This document shows, one piece after another, positions 9,901 through 19,357 of a stretch of DNA of 64,000 bases (position 1 is its first letter; the number at the start of each line of letters is the position of its first letter). Source of the DNA: Pedomonas mirosovicensis (GTDB lineage Bacteria > Pseudomonadota > Alphaproteobacteria > Sphingomonadales > Sphingomonadaceae); assembly GCF_022569295.1 (NCBI RefSeq), contig NZ_JAKFIA010000001.1:1937001-2001000 (forward strand), given 5' to 3'. The notes beneath the pieces were generated by a model. The model was given only the letters and a program-made list of their open reading frames with translations, searched no databases and was not told the origin of the DNA. The translations under genes were made by a program, and so were the position numbers.

Positions 9901-10050
9901 GGCGTGTCGCTGTCCACCGTCCTCAGCCTCTATGTCATCCCGGTCATCTACAACCGGCTGGCGCGCTACACCCGCTCGCCCGAGGCGGTGACGCGGGATC
10001 TGGAGGCCCAGATGGCAAGCCAGACGGTCACGGCAGAAGCCGCCGAATAG
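6928..10050 (+). CDS. RND multidrug efflux pump, inner-membrane permease (AcrB/MexB class)
   Basis: 1040 residues, the usual size. The first membrane helix starts near residue 10 (RRPVFAAVLSLLIIAFG). A large periplasmic loop follows, then helices 2-6 from about 340, with the proton-relay pair Asp401-Asp402 in GLVVDDAIVVLENV. A second periplasmic loop and helices 8-12 end in VIYNRLARY. The Asp pair indicates a drug/proton antiporter and not a metal pump, which usually carries a different relay. It is cotranscribed with the adaptor and followed by a strong terminator. Substrates cannot be inferred. Confidence 0.95.
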   Translation: MRFSDIAVRRPVFAAVLSLLIIAFGIISFTRLPLREYPNIDIPVVSVDTNYTGAAAEVIESRITQLIEGQISGVEGVKSISSASRDGRSDITIEFDISRNIDDAANDVRDRVSRVLDNLPEEADPPEVNKVDTDAQPIIFLSLTSNKHSLLELADYAERYLVDRFSATNGVARVQVYGSSRPALRIWLNRERLAAYQLTTADVERALRTQNVELPAGRIESTEQNLTLRINRPYVTPEDFTKLIIGRGANGYLVRMGDIAQVELGQENPYTFYHNSGKPAVGLAIVRQSNANTVEVAEAIRNLVPEVARTLPDGMSLFVNYDTSVFISESISKVYHTLGEAAVLVVVVIFLFLGSMRATLMPAVAVPISLTGAFILLAALGYSLNLLTLLALVLAIGLVVDDAIVVLENVYHRIEKGEPPLLAAYNGAGQVSFAVIASTVVVMAVFVPVLFLGGNVGRLFRELAAAMIGAVGVSLIVSLTLTPMMCSKMLKGNVKPNRFNRKVDEYLNRLGAAYRRSLDRILDRWVLMGLACVAVFGLTIFGLMTLKSELAPEEDTGMARVTIVGPEGMGFDALIDSTLELEKRLMEFVGGDKPVERFIVRAPSRFGSSGDFTSASASLVLKDWGNRDIRTQDVIQQLQARLDDMPNVRAFANQNSSLGGGRGRPISFVISGSSFEELARARDAIIAAAATYPGIQGLDSDYKETKPQMQVHINTTRAADLGVPVADIGATLETMMGSRRVTTYIDRGEEYYVVLQAQREHRLSPSDLENMYVRSTTTQKLIPLSNLVSLDEFADAGTLGRYNRLRAITLEGNVGPGFSLGEALSFLENEALKHPEVVAIGYKGESREFKEAGSALIFALIFAIVVIYLVLAAQFESFIHPIVIILTVPLAVGGAALGLHLLGATLNIFSQVGIVMLVGLATKNGILIVEFANQLRDEGHSIRNAILSASERRLRPILMTSIATVAGAVPLVIMGGAGAASRQSIGTVIVFGVSLSTVLSLYVIPVIYNRLARYTRSPEAVTRDLEAQMASQTVTAEAAE

Positions 10051-10083
10051 TCCCTCGGCCCAACAGGGGGACGGAGAAACCAG

Positions 10084-10115
10084 AGCCGCCGCGGGGCCTT
10101 CCTCGCGGCGGCTTT
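10084..10115 (+). terminator. Rho-independent terminator of the RND operon
   Basis: A perfect 10-bp stem, AGCCGCCGCG (10084-10093) with CGCGGCGGCT (10104-10113), ending in TTT, 34 bases after the pump stop codon. Confidence 0.8.
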
Positions 10116-10263
10116 GCTATAAGAAACAGGCCCTGCCCCACTTTTCCCGATGCCAAGCCTTGTGCGCGCCGCCCGAGACCTCTACCTCAGGCGTAATGGC
10201 GCGGGAGACGGTTCGCCGTTTCGCGCCCGGTTTGTGCCCAGCTGGCAAGGATGAGGGAGCCAC

Positions 10264-10572
10264 ATGCAGACTGACAACCGCCTGTTCGATGATCTGTCGC
10301 GGGTTGCCACCGGCGCCGTCGGCGCGCTGGCGGGCATGAAGCGCGAGATCGAGGCCCTCGTGCGCCAGCGCGTGGAACGCGTGGTGGGCGGCCTTGATCT
10401 GGTCAGCCGCGACGAGTTCGAGGCGACACGGGCCATGGCCGAGCGCGCCCGCACGGAAAACGAGGAGCTGAAGGCCCGCGTCGCGGCGCTGGAAGCGGCC
10501 CTCAGGGGTCAGTCTTCTCCCCAGGCCCCTGCCTCGGAAAACGGCTCCGAATCGCCGACCGGGACCATTTAA
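10264..10572 (+). CDS. ubiK: UbiK-family ubiquinone biosynthesis accessory factor (BMFP domain)
   Basis: 102 residues, small and helical. The N-terminal half (DDLSRVATGAVGALAGMKRE) matches the BMFP/YqiC family, and a C-terminal coiled coil (TENEELKARVAALEAALRG) forms the trimer in known members. Family role: it supports the late hydroxylation steps of ubiquinone synthesis with UbiJ at the membrane. The start follows AAGGATGAGGGAGCCAC, a good ribosome site. It stands alone on the plus strand, and a short GC hairpin follows before the next gene. Confidence 0.85.
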   Translation: MQTDNRLFDDLSRVATGAVGALAGMKREIEALVRQRVERVVGGLDLVSRDEFEATRAMAERARTENEELKARVAALEAALRGQSSPQAPASENGSESPTGTI

Positions 10573-10659
10573 CCCCAGGTTTGTCCACAAGATTCTGCGG
10601 TCTGGCTGCCTACCACGCCTTGCGGATACCCATGGTCCGTGAGACTATTTCTAGCGTCT

Positions 10660-10679
10660 GGAGCCACGGCTCCACTTTT
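10660..10679 (+). terminator. Weak terminator-like hairpin after ubiK
   Basis: GGAGCC (10660-10665) and GGCTCC (10668-10673) with TTTT at 10676-10679. It lies 20 bases before the next start codon, so it could also modulate that gene. Confidence 0.4.
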
Positions 10680-10698
10680 GTCGATGTCAGGAGACACC

Positions 10699-11208
10699 AT
10701 GACTGCGCTCGAGTTGGACGATGTCGGTGCGTCGTACGCTGACCCGCTGTCGGTACTCGAATACTGCTGCTCGGAGCGGGACTGGGCCTACGAACGCGAT
10801 AACAACGACGAGTTGATCGTTGCGGCTCCTGGCAGCTGGAACGCCTATCAGCTCCGCGCCTTCTGGCACCGGGACGACCAGGTGATCCAGCTGGCGTGCA
10901 TGCTCGACATCCGCGTGCCGGATGCCAAGCGCGCCGCCATCTACGAAACCCTGGGCCTCATCAACGAGCGGCTGTGGCTGGGGCACTTCGAGATGTGGGC
11001 GCAGGATGGCAGCATCCTGTTCCGCCACGCCATCGTGATGGACGACGACGGCAGCAACCTGTCCTCGTCCCAGGCGCACACCATCCTTGAGTCCATCGTG
11101 GGTGAGTGCGAGCGTTACTACCCGGTCTTCCAGTTCGTCCTGTGGGCGGGCAAGCGCCCGTCCGAGGCGATGGAGGCTGCTCTTTTGGACCCCCAAGGCG
11201 AAGCGTGA
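10699..11208 (+). CDS. YbjN domain protein
   Basis: 169 residues from the ATG at 10699, which follows a clear TCAGGAGACACC ribosome site; the reading frame is open 20 codons further upstream but without one. The fold is the YbjN family (related to type III secretion chaperones): paired segments DWAYERDNNDELIVAA, DQVIQLACMLDIRVP and INERLWLGHFEMW are typical. In Alphaproteobacteria this gene often precedes proC, as here (13 bases apart). Its molecular role is not established; family members have been linked to stress tolerance and motility in enterobacteria. Confidence 0.85.
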   Translation: MTALELDDVGASYADPLSVLEYCCSERDWAYERDNNDELIVAAPGSWNAYQLRAFWHRDDQVIQLACMLDIRVPDAKRAAIYETLGLINERLWLGHFEMWAQDGSILFRHAIVMDDDGSNLSSSQAHTILESIVGECERYYPVFQFVLWAGKRPSEAMEAALLDPQGEA

Positions 11209-11221
11209 GTGGCGAAGTAGA

Positions 11222-12055
11222 ATGAGTATTGAGTTCACGGCGGATCGTCCGCTGCTTCTGGTTGGTTGCGGCAACATGGGCGGGGCCCTGTTCCGGGGCT
11301 GGATTGCCGCCGGCATTTCCCCCAAGGCCATCAGGGTCATCGAGCCGTCCGGCGTCGACCGCCCCGTGGCGTATGGCGCGGAACCGGCCAACGTCTTCAC
11401 CGAGGTGCCGCAGGGCGGCCCCGTGCCGCGCGCCATCCTGATGGCGGTCAAGCCGCAGATGATGGGCAAGGTTCTCCCCACTCTCCGCCCGCTGATCGGC
11501 GAGGATACGCTGGTCATCTCCGTCGCGGCGGGCACCACCCTCAAGCGGATGGAAGAGCTGACCGGCGGGCACCCGCGACTCATCCGCGCCATGCCCAACA
11601 CGCCGGCAGCGGTTGGCCGGGGCGCGACGGTCATCGTCGCCCGCCCGGAAGTTACGCCGGACGAACGGGCGCTCACCAAGAACCTGCTCTCGGCGGTCGG
11701 CTCGGCCTATGAGGTTGAGGAAGAAGCGCTCATCGACGCGGTGACCGCCCTTTCCGGCTCCGGCCCGGCCTATGTTTTCCACCTGATGGAATGCATGGCG
11801 GCGGCGGGCGCGAAGCTCGGCCTGCCCCCGGCATTGGCACTGGATCTGGCCCGTGATACGGTTGCCGGAGCAGGAGAGCTGGCCAAACGCTCGCAGGACG
11901 ACCCCTCGACGTTGCGTGTCCAGGTCACCAGCCCCAATGGCACCACCGCCGCCGGGCTGAGCATCTTGATGAGCGAGCAAGGACTGGCTCCCCTGATCCA
12001 GGCAACCTTGACGGCTGCGTACAACCGCAGCCGGGAGCTCGGACAGGACACATGA
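11222..12055 (+). CDS. proC: Pyrroline-5-carboxylate reductase
   Basis: 277 residues from the ATG at 11222. Last step of proline synthesis: NAD(P)H reduces 1-pyrroline-5-carboxylate to proline in the cytosol. The N-terminal Rossmann motif is LLVGCGNMGGALFRGW. The C-terminal signature ALSGSGPAYVFHLMECM binds substrate and forms the dimer. Length is normal. Its stop shares four bases (ATGA) with the start of the next gene, so the TetR-like gene is translationally coupled to it; ybjN-proC-tetR form one operon. Confidence 0.95.
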   Translation: MSIEFTADRPLLLVGCGNMGGALFRGWIAAGISPKAIRVIEPSGVDRPVAYGAEPANVFTEVPQGGPVPRAILMAVKPQMMGKVLPTLRPLIGEDTLVISVAAGTTLKRMEELTGGHPRLIRAMPNTPAAVGRGATVIVARPEVTPDERALTKNLLSAVGSAYEVEEEALIDAVTALSGSGPAYVFHLMECMAAAGAKLGLPPALALDLARDTVAGAGELAKRSQDDPSTLRVQVTSPNGTTAAGLSILMSEQGLAPLIQATLTAAYNRSRELGQDT

Positions 12056-12675
12056 CCTCAGAACCCCTGGCTGATCTTGATCGCTGCCTTGATGCTTTCA
12101 TGGCCGTGATCGAGCGGCAGGGCTGGCGAGACACCACATTGGAAACCGTTGCTGCCGAGGCGGGGATACCCGTCTGGCAGCTGGTGATGACGGCCGGAAA
12201 TCGCTTCGACATGCTGGCGAAGTTCGGCCGCCGCGCAGACATCGCCGCCCTGCGCTCCGTGAACATGGCCGATGCCGGCCCCAGCACGCGCGACCGCCTT
12301 TTCGATCTCATCATGGCGCGGTTTGACGCCCACCAGCCCTACAAGGGCGCGGTCAGAAACCTGGCAAACGCCTCCTATACCGATCCCGGCCTTGCCGCCT
12401 TCTTCGCCTGCCAGCTGCCGCGCTCCCTCGGCGTGATCGCAGATGCGGCAGGCATGAACACCAGCGGCCTTGCCGGCATGGCTCGGGTGCAGGGACTGAC
12501 GTGCCTCTACCTCTCCGTCACCCGCACCTGGCTGCAGGACGACACGCCCGACATGTCGCGCACCATGGCGGCGCTCGATCAGGCGCTCAGCCGCGCCGAG
12601 CGCTGGTGCAACCGCATGGGCTGGCAGTCCTCGCGCCAGAGCGGCCCCGCGGCGGGTCCCTCTCCGGTCGCCTGA
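12052..12675 (+). CDS. TetR-like (possibly COQ9-related) protein
   Basis: 207 residues. The N-terminal 50 residues read as a degenerate TetR helix-turn-helix (GWRDTTLETVAAEAGIPVWQLVMTAGNRFDML). The helical remainder has no recognisable ligand signature. The start overlaps the proC stop by ATGA. COQ9-family proteins have the same general layout, so a lipid-binding role in ubiquinone synthesis is an alternative, mildly supported by ubiK two genes upstream. Which of the two applies is open. Confidence 0.65.
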   Translation: MTSEPLADLDRCLDAFMAVIERQGWRDTTLETVAAEAGIPVWQLVMTAGNRFDMLAKFGRRADIAALRSVNMADAGPSTRDRLFDLIMARFDAHQPYKGAVRNLANASYTDPGLAAFFACQLPRSLGVIADAAGMNTSGLAGMARVQGLTCLYLSVTRTWLQDDTPDMSRTMAALDQALSRAERWCNRMGWQSSRQSGPAAGPSPVA

Positions 12676-12700
12676 CGGCAAAGCGCTGGATAGGTTTTTG

Positions 12701-12850
12701 TTTCGCAGGAGGGACTTAGCCCCTCCTGCCCTCTCATTCGTTTGATCGGAACGCGCCCTGCATGCATTGGGCAACCGGTTGAAACTCAAAGGGCCGCACA
12801 TCGGTTTGGCCGGGTGCGTCCCTGAAACGGATGGGGGATGCGTCCCCCTT
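12701..12850. repeat. Mosaic hairpin repeat, copy 2 (between convergent genes)
   Basis: Starts with GCAGGAGGG (12705-12713) paired with CCCTCCTGC (12721-12729) and ends with GGGGGA (12833-12838) paired with TCCCCC (12843-12848). In between are the family spacers CTCATTCGTTTGATCGG and AAAGGGCCGCAC. It fills the gap between the TetR-like gene (plus) and the MarR gene (minus) and could terminate both. Confidence 0.75.
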
Positions 12851-12875
12851 GTAATTATCTGAAAATTAAACTGCC

Positions 12876-13364
12876 CTACCGCATCAGGTCCTGAACGGTC
12901 GCCTGCTGGTCCGCCTCGATGAGGCCCATCAGCACGGCCCAGAAGCCCGCCACCGCCTGCGGCCCGGCCTGCCCATAGGCCTGGGCCATGCGGTCCCGAA
13001 TGGCCGCAAAGGTTTCCCGCTCCAGCTCGGCGCCCGTTTCGGTGAGATAAAGGAGGCGCTGGCGCTTGTCGTGGTGGCCGACAGACGACACCACATACCC
13101 CTTGTTCTGCAGATCAGAGAGCACCCGACTCAGGCTCTGCTTGGTGATGCAGAGCAGCTTCAGCAATTCCGATACCGAAAGACCGGGCCTCCGGCCGATG
13201 AAATAAAGCGCCCGGTGGTGCGCCCGGCCGAAACCATGCTTCTCCAAAAGCGCATCAGGACCCTTTGTGAAATCCCTGTAACCGAAGTACAGCAGCTCAA
13301 TCCCGCGGCGAAGCTCAGCCTCACGCAGGAACAGGGGAGAAGCAAGGGAATTTGCGTCAGCCAT
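12876..13364 (-). CDS. MarR-family transcriptional regulator
   Basis: 162 residues, the size of a MarR dimeric winged-helix repressor. The DNA-reading helix is within SVSELLKLLCITKQSLSRVL, and the wing carries the family pattern HHDKRQRLLYLTETG. It starts at the ATG at 13364 and is divergent from ilvE with an 85-base shared gap, so it probably controls ilvE and itself. The ligand is unknown. Loss of MarR binding on ligand release is family knowledge, not seen here. Confidence 0.88.
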   Translation of the reverse strand: MADANSLASPLFLREAELRRGIELLYFGYRDFTKGPDALLEKHGFGRAHHRALYFIGRRPGLSVSELLKLLCITKQSLSRVLSDLQNKGYVVSSVGHHDKRQRLLYLTETGAELERETFAAIRDRMAQAYGQAGPQAVAGFWAVLMGLIEADQQATVQDLMR

Positions 13365-13449
13365 GTTGACTTATATCGCTTAGAATGTTACCGAACACAA
13401 CCCCCCACGTAGAAGAATATTAGAATTTATAGCCACCAAGAGAGGTTCC

Positions 13450-14340
13450 ATGTCCGAGCGTCCTTTTCATGACCGCGACGGCTTTATCTGGTTCGACGGT
13501 CAGCTGGTCCCGCACCGCGAGGCCACGGTGCATGTCCTGACCCATGCGATGCACTACGGCTCGTCGGTCTTCGAAGGACAGCGGGCATACGACGGCAAGA
13601 TCTTCAAGCTGGAAGCACACACCGCCCGCCTGCGGACCTCGGCCAATATGCTCGGCTTCGACATTCCGTACACGGACGCAGAGATTAACGCCGCCTGCTA
13701 TGAACTGATGAAGGCCAATGGCCTTACCAACTGCTACATCCGCCCGGTCGCCTGGCGCGGGTCTGAGCAGATGGGGATTTCGGCGCAGAAGACGAAAATC
13801 CACGTCGCCATCGCCGCATGGGAATGGCCGTCCTACTACTCCATGGAAGAGCGGCTGAAGGGGCTGAAGCTGGACATCGCCCGCTATCGCCGCCCGGCCC
13901 CCTACACCGCGCCGAGCGCCGCCAAGGCCGCCGGCCTTTACATGATCTGCACCGTCTCCAAGCACGCCGCCGAGGAGAAGGGCTGCGCCGATGCGATGAT
14001 GATGGACTACCGGGGCCGGGTGGCCGAGGCCACCAGCGCCAACATCTTCTTCGTGAAGGACGGCGCGATCCACACGCCGGAGCCGGACTGCTTCCTCAAC
14101 GGCCTCACCCGCCAGACCGTGATCGAGCTGGCCCGCAAGCGCGGCATCACCGTCAACGAGCGCGCCATCTGGCCGGAAGAGCTGTCTGACTTCGAGGAAT
14201 GCTTCCTCACCGGCACCGCCGCCGAGGTCTCGCCCGTGTCCCAGATCGGCCCGTGGCACTTCACGGTCGGCGAAATCACCCGCCAGCTGCTGACGGATTA
14301 CGACAATCTGGTCTGGGGCCGCCTGACCAACGCCGCCTGA
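13450..14340 (+). CDS. ilvE: Branched-chain amino acid aminotransferase
   Basis: 296 residues, fold-type IV PLP enzyme. It interconverts valine, leucine and isoleucine with their 2-oxo acids using 2-oxoglutarate. The PLP lysine is Lys159 in SAAKAAGLYM, and the substrate/phosphate segments are MHYGSSVFEGQRAY and SANIFFVKDG. The start ATG follows AGAGAGGTTCC. It is divergent from a MarR gene and followed by a strong terminator, so it is monocistronic. The later ilvA and the 3-hydroxyisobutyryl-CoA hydrolase in this window belong to the same amino-acid family pathways. Confidence 0.94.
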   Translation: MSERPFHDRDGFIWFDGQLVPHREATVHVLTHAMHYGSSVFEGQRAYDGKIFKLEAHTARLRTSANMLGFDIPYTDAEINAACYELMKANGLTNCYIRPVAWRGSEQMGISAQKTKIHVAIAAWEWPSYYSMEERLKGLKLDIARYRRPAPYTAPSAAKAAGLYMICTVSKHAAEEKGCADAMMMDYRGRVAEATSANIFFVKDGAIHTPEPDCFLNGLTRQTVIELARKRGITVNERAIWPEELSDFEECFLTGTAAEVSPVSQIGPWHFTVGEITRQLLTDYDNLVWGRLTNAA

Positions 14341-14366
14341 TCGGCCCCACCGGCCAATTTCAAGAC

Positions 14367-14405
14367 TCCCCCGGATGGCCCGCCCGTCCGGGGGGATTTG
14401 TTTTT
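14367..14405 (+). terminator. Rho-independent terminator of ilvE
   Basis: CCCCCGGA (14368-14375) pairs with TCCGGGGG (14387-14394), followed by GATTTGTTTTT. Starts 27 bases after the ilvE stop. Confidence 0.85.
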
Positions 14406-14538
14406 CTCCGCCCCGCCCTTCACCAGGGGCACGGTCTTCCCCGCTTCCAAAAGCCAATTGGAACCCAGCCAGCACCTTGACCTTGCAGCCGAATTGGTCT
14501 GTCCTCGGCGTGGAGTTGCTTGCCTGGAGGAGTGCTTC

Positions 14539-15030
14539 ATGATTAGGCGTGCCACCCCTGAGGACCGGGATGCCATCTGGGCCATTCTGGAGCCGGTGAT
14601 CCGGGCAGGCGAAACCTACGCGCTCGACCGCGACATGAGCCGGGAAGATGCCCTCGCCTACTGGCTGTCGCCCGGCCATCACGCCCTTGTGCTGGAGGAG
14701 GACGGACAGATCCTCGGCACCTACTACCTGCGGACCAACCAGGCCGGCGGCGGCCGGCACGTGTGCAATTGCGGCTACATGACCTCGCCCGCCGCCCGCG
14801 GCCGGGGCGTTGCGCGGCGCATGTGCGAGCACTCCCTGAAGCTTGCCCGCGACCTCGGCTACCGCGCCATGCAGTTCAACTTCGTCATCAGCACCAACGA
14901 AACTGCCGTGCGCCTGTGGCAAAGCCTCGGCTTTGAAATCGTGGGCCGCCTGCCCGGCGCATTCGAGCACCCGCACCTCGGCTTCGTCGATGCGCTGGTG
15001 TTCTATCAGGACCTCACCCAACCCGCCTGA
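14539..15030 (+). CDS. GNAT family N-acetyltransferase
   Basis: 163 residues from the ATG at 14539, chosen for its GGAGGAG ribosome site; the open frame extends upstream without one. The N-terminus MIRRATPEDRDAIWAI and the acetyl-CoA loop SPAARGRGVARRM (Q/R-x-x-G-x-G/A) are classic. The C-terminal half FNFVISTNETAVRLWQSLGF is the family beta-bulge and helix. It resembles phosphinothricin/L-amino-acid acetyltransferases, but the substrate is not assignable. It is convergent with hppA across repeat copy 3. Confidence 0.88.
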   Translation: MIRRATPEDRDAIWAILEPVIRAGETYALDRDMSREDALAYWLSPGHHALVLEEDGQILGTYYLRTNQAGGGRHVCNCGYMTSPAARGRGVARRMCEHSLKLARDLGYRAMQFNFVISTNETAVRLWQSLGFEIVGRLPGAFEHPHLGFVDALVFYQDLTQPA

Positions 15031-15204
15031 CGCATCATCGCCGTCCCTTCAGCATCTGGAATGGCCCCACAAGCCCCGTAAAGGCCTCTTACAGCGCCAA
15101 AACAGACCTGCCCGCTACCACCATAGCCGCCATAGGCGAAAACCTCTGTACGGGCGTTTTAGACCTATTAGCGGCGATTTTAGTTTATGTTAAATTTCAG
15201 AGAA
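15031..15204. other. Intergenic, no gene seen
   Basis: Between the acetyltransferase stop and repeat copy 3. It holds repeated GCGCC/GGCGA-type short motifs and an AT-rich end (about 15176-15197) but no open frame with a ribosome site and no clear hairpin. Confidence 0.4.
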
Positions 15205-15372
15205 GGATTTAAGGGGGACTCGGTCCCCCTTAAGATCCCATCCCCCATTCGTTTTATCGGACGCATCCTTCATCAAGGACACGGCCCAAAAACGATTGGG
15301 AGGTTGCCAGGAGGGGGAACCCTTGAGTTTGTGCACCTCCGCGCACGGGGCCCCTTCCTGCAACAAGATACC
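15205..15372. repeat. Mosaic hairpin repeat, copy 3 (between convergent genes)
   Basis: Opens with a perfect 11-bp stem (15209-15219 with 15223-15233, loop TCG), followed by the family spacer CCCCCATTCGTTTTATCGG. It closes with GGGAGGTTGCCAGGAGGG and a GTGCACCTCCGCGCAC dyad before CCCCTTCCTGCAA. The last 65 bases match copy 5 (23845-23900) closely. It separates the acetyltransferase gene (plus) from hppA (minus). Confidence 0.8.
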
Positions 15373-15374
15373 CC

Positions 15375-17477
<2,103 letters not shown>

Positions 17478-17599
17478 GAGCGATTCCCCTTGGTTTACCT
17501 GGCTTCGTTGTCATGGACGCTTCCGCAACGACAGGGCATTTTCCGGCGGCCGTCTGCTGGGCCTGTCTTCGGAAAATCAAGCGAAATCAACGCACTGGA

Positions 17600-17740
17600 G
17601 CAATGACCCGCAAACAGGGGTCAAAGGAGGCTCCGCATCATCCATCTTGCACGTTGCTACCGGAGCGGATCGTTGCAAATGCATCAGGGGCTTGCAAGCA
17701 ATCTCGCAGCCGAGGGGGCATCCCTCGGCTGTCGGTTTTC
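17600..17740 (+). ncRNA. Candidate structured RNA with its own terminator (unverified)
   Basis: In the 400-base gap upstream of hppA there are several consecutive stems: TGACCC/GGGTCA (17604-17609 with 17618-17623), GCTCCG/CGGAGC (17630-17635 with 17661-17666), and CAGCCGAGGG/CCCTCGGCTG (17707-17716 with 17722-17731). The last is followed on the plus strand by TCGGTTTTC. No plus-strand gene lies upstream to need a terminator, which suggests a small RNA. The minus-strand reading would be the hppA leader, where no T-run follows. I do not recognise a known RNA family. Confidence 0.3.
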
Positions 17741-17868
17741 TTCGCAGGGGGTCTATACTCTCCCTGCCCCTTCGTTTTGCCGGAACGCGCCCAGCCCTGA
17801 AGGGGGCGGTCCGATCAAACAAAAGGGAGGTTGCCAGGAGGGGGTGAGCCCCTTCCTGCAATAAAAAC
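17741..17868. repeat. Mosaic hairpin repeat, copy 4
   Basis: Has the family pieces GCAGGGGGTCTATACTCTCC, CCTTCGTTTTGCCGGAACGC, GGGAGGTTGCCAGGAGGGGG and the closing GCCCCTTCCTGCAA. It lies 9 bases after the fliL stop (minus strand) and upstream of hppA. Confidence 0.7.
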
Positions 17869-17877
17869 CGGATTATC

Positions 17878-18405
17878 TCAGATCGGCAGGGCCGAGGTGA
17901 CGCGAACGCTGTGGATCACCGGCTTGCCCAGCACCTGATTGACGGCGTCGCGCAGCACCTTCTCGGCCACGTCGTAGTCGAGCAGCTGGGGGTTACGGGC
18001 ATCGGCGATCGGGGTGTGGGACAGGGTTTCGTTGATGGCGTGGCGCACCATGGGAATGCGCGCCTTCACGAACTCGGCGTCTTCCGCCTTCACCTCGAAC
18101 TTGAGGTCGAGGTTCATGTAGCCGCTGAGTTTGCCGTCGCTTGTGACGAGCGGCACGGTCATGCGGGAGAGGTCCACGAACTCCGGGAGCGCGGGCGGCC
18201 CCTCCGGCTCGGCCGGAGCCTGCGCCTCCTCCGCTGCGGCGCCATCATGCTGCGGAGCAAGCAACAGGAAGTAGGCCGCAGCGCCACCACCGCCGACCAG
18301 AATGCCCACCAGCGCCATCAGCATCGGCACGAGCTTGGAGGGCTTCTTCGGCGCGGCAGCGCCGTCCGCTTCCGCCTTGTTCTTAGCCTTCTCCGCCATG
18401 CTCAT
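17878..18405 (-). CDS. fliL: Flagellar basal-body protein FliL
   Basis: 175 residues: a short Lys-rich cytoplasmic tail, one membrane helix at about 26-48 (VPMLMALVGILVGGGGAAAYFLLL), an acidic linker, then the periplasmic stomatin-like FliL domain (PEFVDLSRMTVPLVTSDG onward). FliL rings the stator and tunes torque. Its start lies inside the last 23 bases of thiL, so it is translationally coupled to that gene, an unusual place for a flagellar gene. Two starts (18405 and 18399) are possible. The motB-like gene at 35 kb and flgK-flgL at 49-51 kb are its functional partners in this window. Confidence 0.82.
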   Translation of the reverse strand: MSMAEKAKNKAEADGAAAPKKPSKLVPMLMALVGILVGGGGAAAYFLLLAPQHDGAAAEEAQAPAEPEGPPALPEFVDLSRMTVPLVTSDGKLSGYMNLDLKFEVKAEDAEFVKARIPMVRHAINETLSHTPIADARNPQLLDYDVAEKVLRDAVNQVLGKPVIHSVRVTSALPI

Positions 18406-19357
18406 ACCCCAACGTCGTCAACGCAAGTTCCGCCCCGTCCGGACCAAGGACCGTCAGCCCCTGCCCTGGAAGGACACGGCCGATGCGCGTGACCCTAAGG
18501 CCAAAGCGTTGACAAAGCCCCAACACGGCATCGCGCTGGGCCGGGTCGGCGGTGAAGACGATCTCGTAGTCGTCCCCGCCCGTCGCAAGCTGCAACCGGC
18601 GGGTGAGGTCCTCGCCCGCCCAGGCCTCGCCTGCGGCGGACAGCGGAAACCGCGCCACCTCCAGCACCACCTGCACATTTGAGGCTTCGGCGATGTGGCC
18701 GCTGTCTGCCAGCAGACCGTCGGACACATCGGCCGAGGCGCGGGCCAGCCCCAGCAGCGCACGCCCAAAGTCCACACGCGGCTCGGGCCAGCGGTAGCGC
18801 TGTTCCACCGCGTTTCGGTGGTCTTCCGGCAGGTCCAGCTTGCGGGTGAGGCTTTGCAGGCCAAGCCACGCATCGCCGATGGCGCCGGTGACGTAAACCT
18901 CATCCCCTGCCCGCGCGTGGGCGCGGCTGAGCGCCGTGCCCTGCGGCGTCGTCCCGATCGCGGTGAGGCTGAGCACCAGCCGCTCCTGCGTGCGGATGGT
19001 GTCCCCGCCCCACAGCTGCACATCGTATCGCTCAAGGTCCGCCCGCAGCCCGTCGGTGAAGCAGCGCAGCCAGTCTTCGCCTTGCGCGGGCGTGAGCCCC
19101 AGCCCAAGGAGCACGCCCTGCGGCCTTGCCCCCTTGGCGGCGAGGTCCGAAAGGTTCACCCGCAGCAGCTTGGCGGCGATGGCCTCGGGCGGATCTTCGC
19201 CCAGGAAGTGCACGCCCTCGGCCACCATGTCCTTGGTCAGAACGATGTCGTGCCCCGTGGGCGCGGGCCACACGGCCACGTCGTCCGCAAGACCACGGGC
19301 AGCGGGCGCGCGAGCGATCGGCGCGAGCAAACGGCCGATCAGCTCGAACTCCTTCAC
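18383..19357 (-). CDS. thiL: Thiamine-monophosphate kinase
   Basis: 324 residues. It phosphorylates thiamine monophosphate to the diphosphate cofactor with ATP. N-terminal EFELIGRLLAPIAR and DDVAVWPAPTG, then LTKDMVAEGVHF and the metal site VNLSDLAAKGARP; GGDTIRTQERL and ATGGDDYEIVFT are further family motifs. Its ATG shares four bases with the nusB stop, and its 3' end overlaps fliL. nusB-thiL is a common bacterial pair. The product supplies the cofactor of the oxidoreductase at 2-5.6 kb. Confidence 0.94.
   Translation of the reverse strand: MKEFELIGRLLAPIARAPAARGLADDVAVWPAPTGHDIVLTKDMVAEGVHFLGEDPPEAIAAKLLRVNLSDLAAKGARPQGVLLGLGLTPAQGEDWLRCFTDGLRADLERYDVQLWGGDTIRTQERLVLSLTAIGTTPQGTALSRAHARAGDEVYVTGAIGDAWLGLQSLTRKLDLPEDHRNAVEQRYRWPEPRVDFGRALLGLARASADVSDGLLADSGHIAEASNVQVVLEVARFPLSAAGEAWAGEDLTRRLQLATGGDDYEIVFTADPAQRDAVLGLCQRFGLRVTRIGRVLPGQGLTVLGPDGAELALTTLGYEHGGEG

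Noticed and set aside
13365-13449. MarR operator in the ilvE divergent gap
   Set aside because: The gap is AT-rich, but no convincing palindrome was found; a site is expected, not seen.
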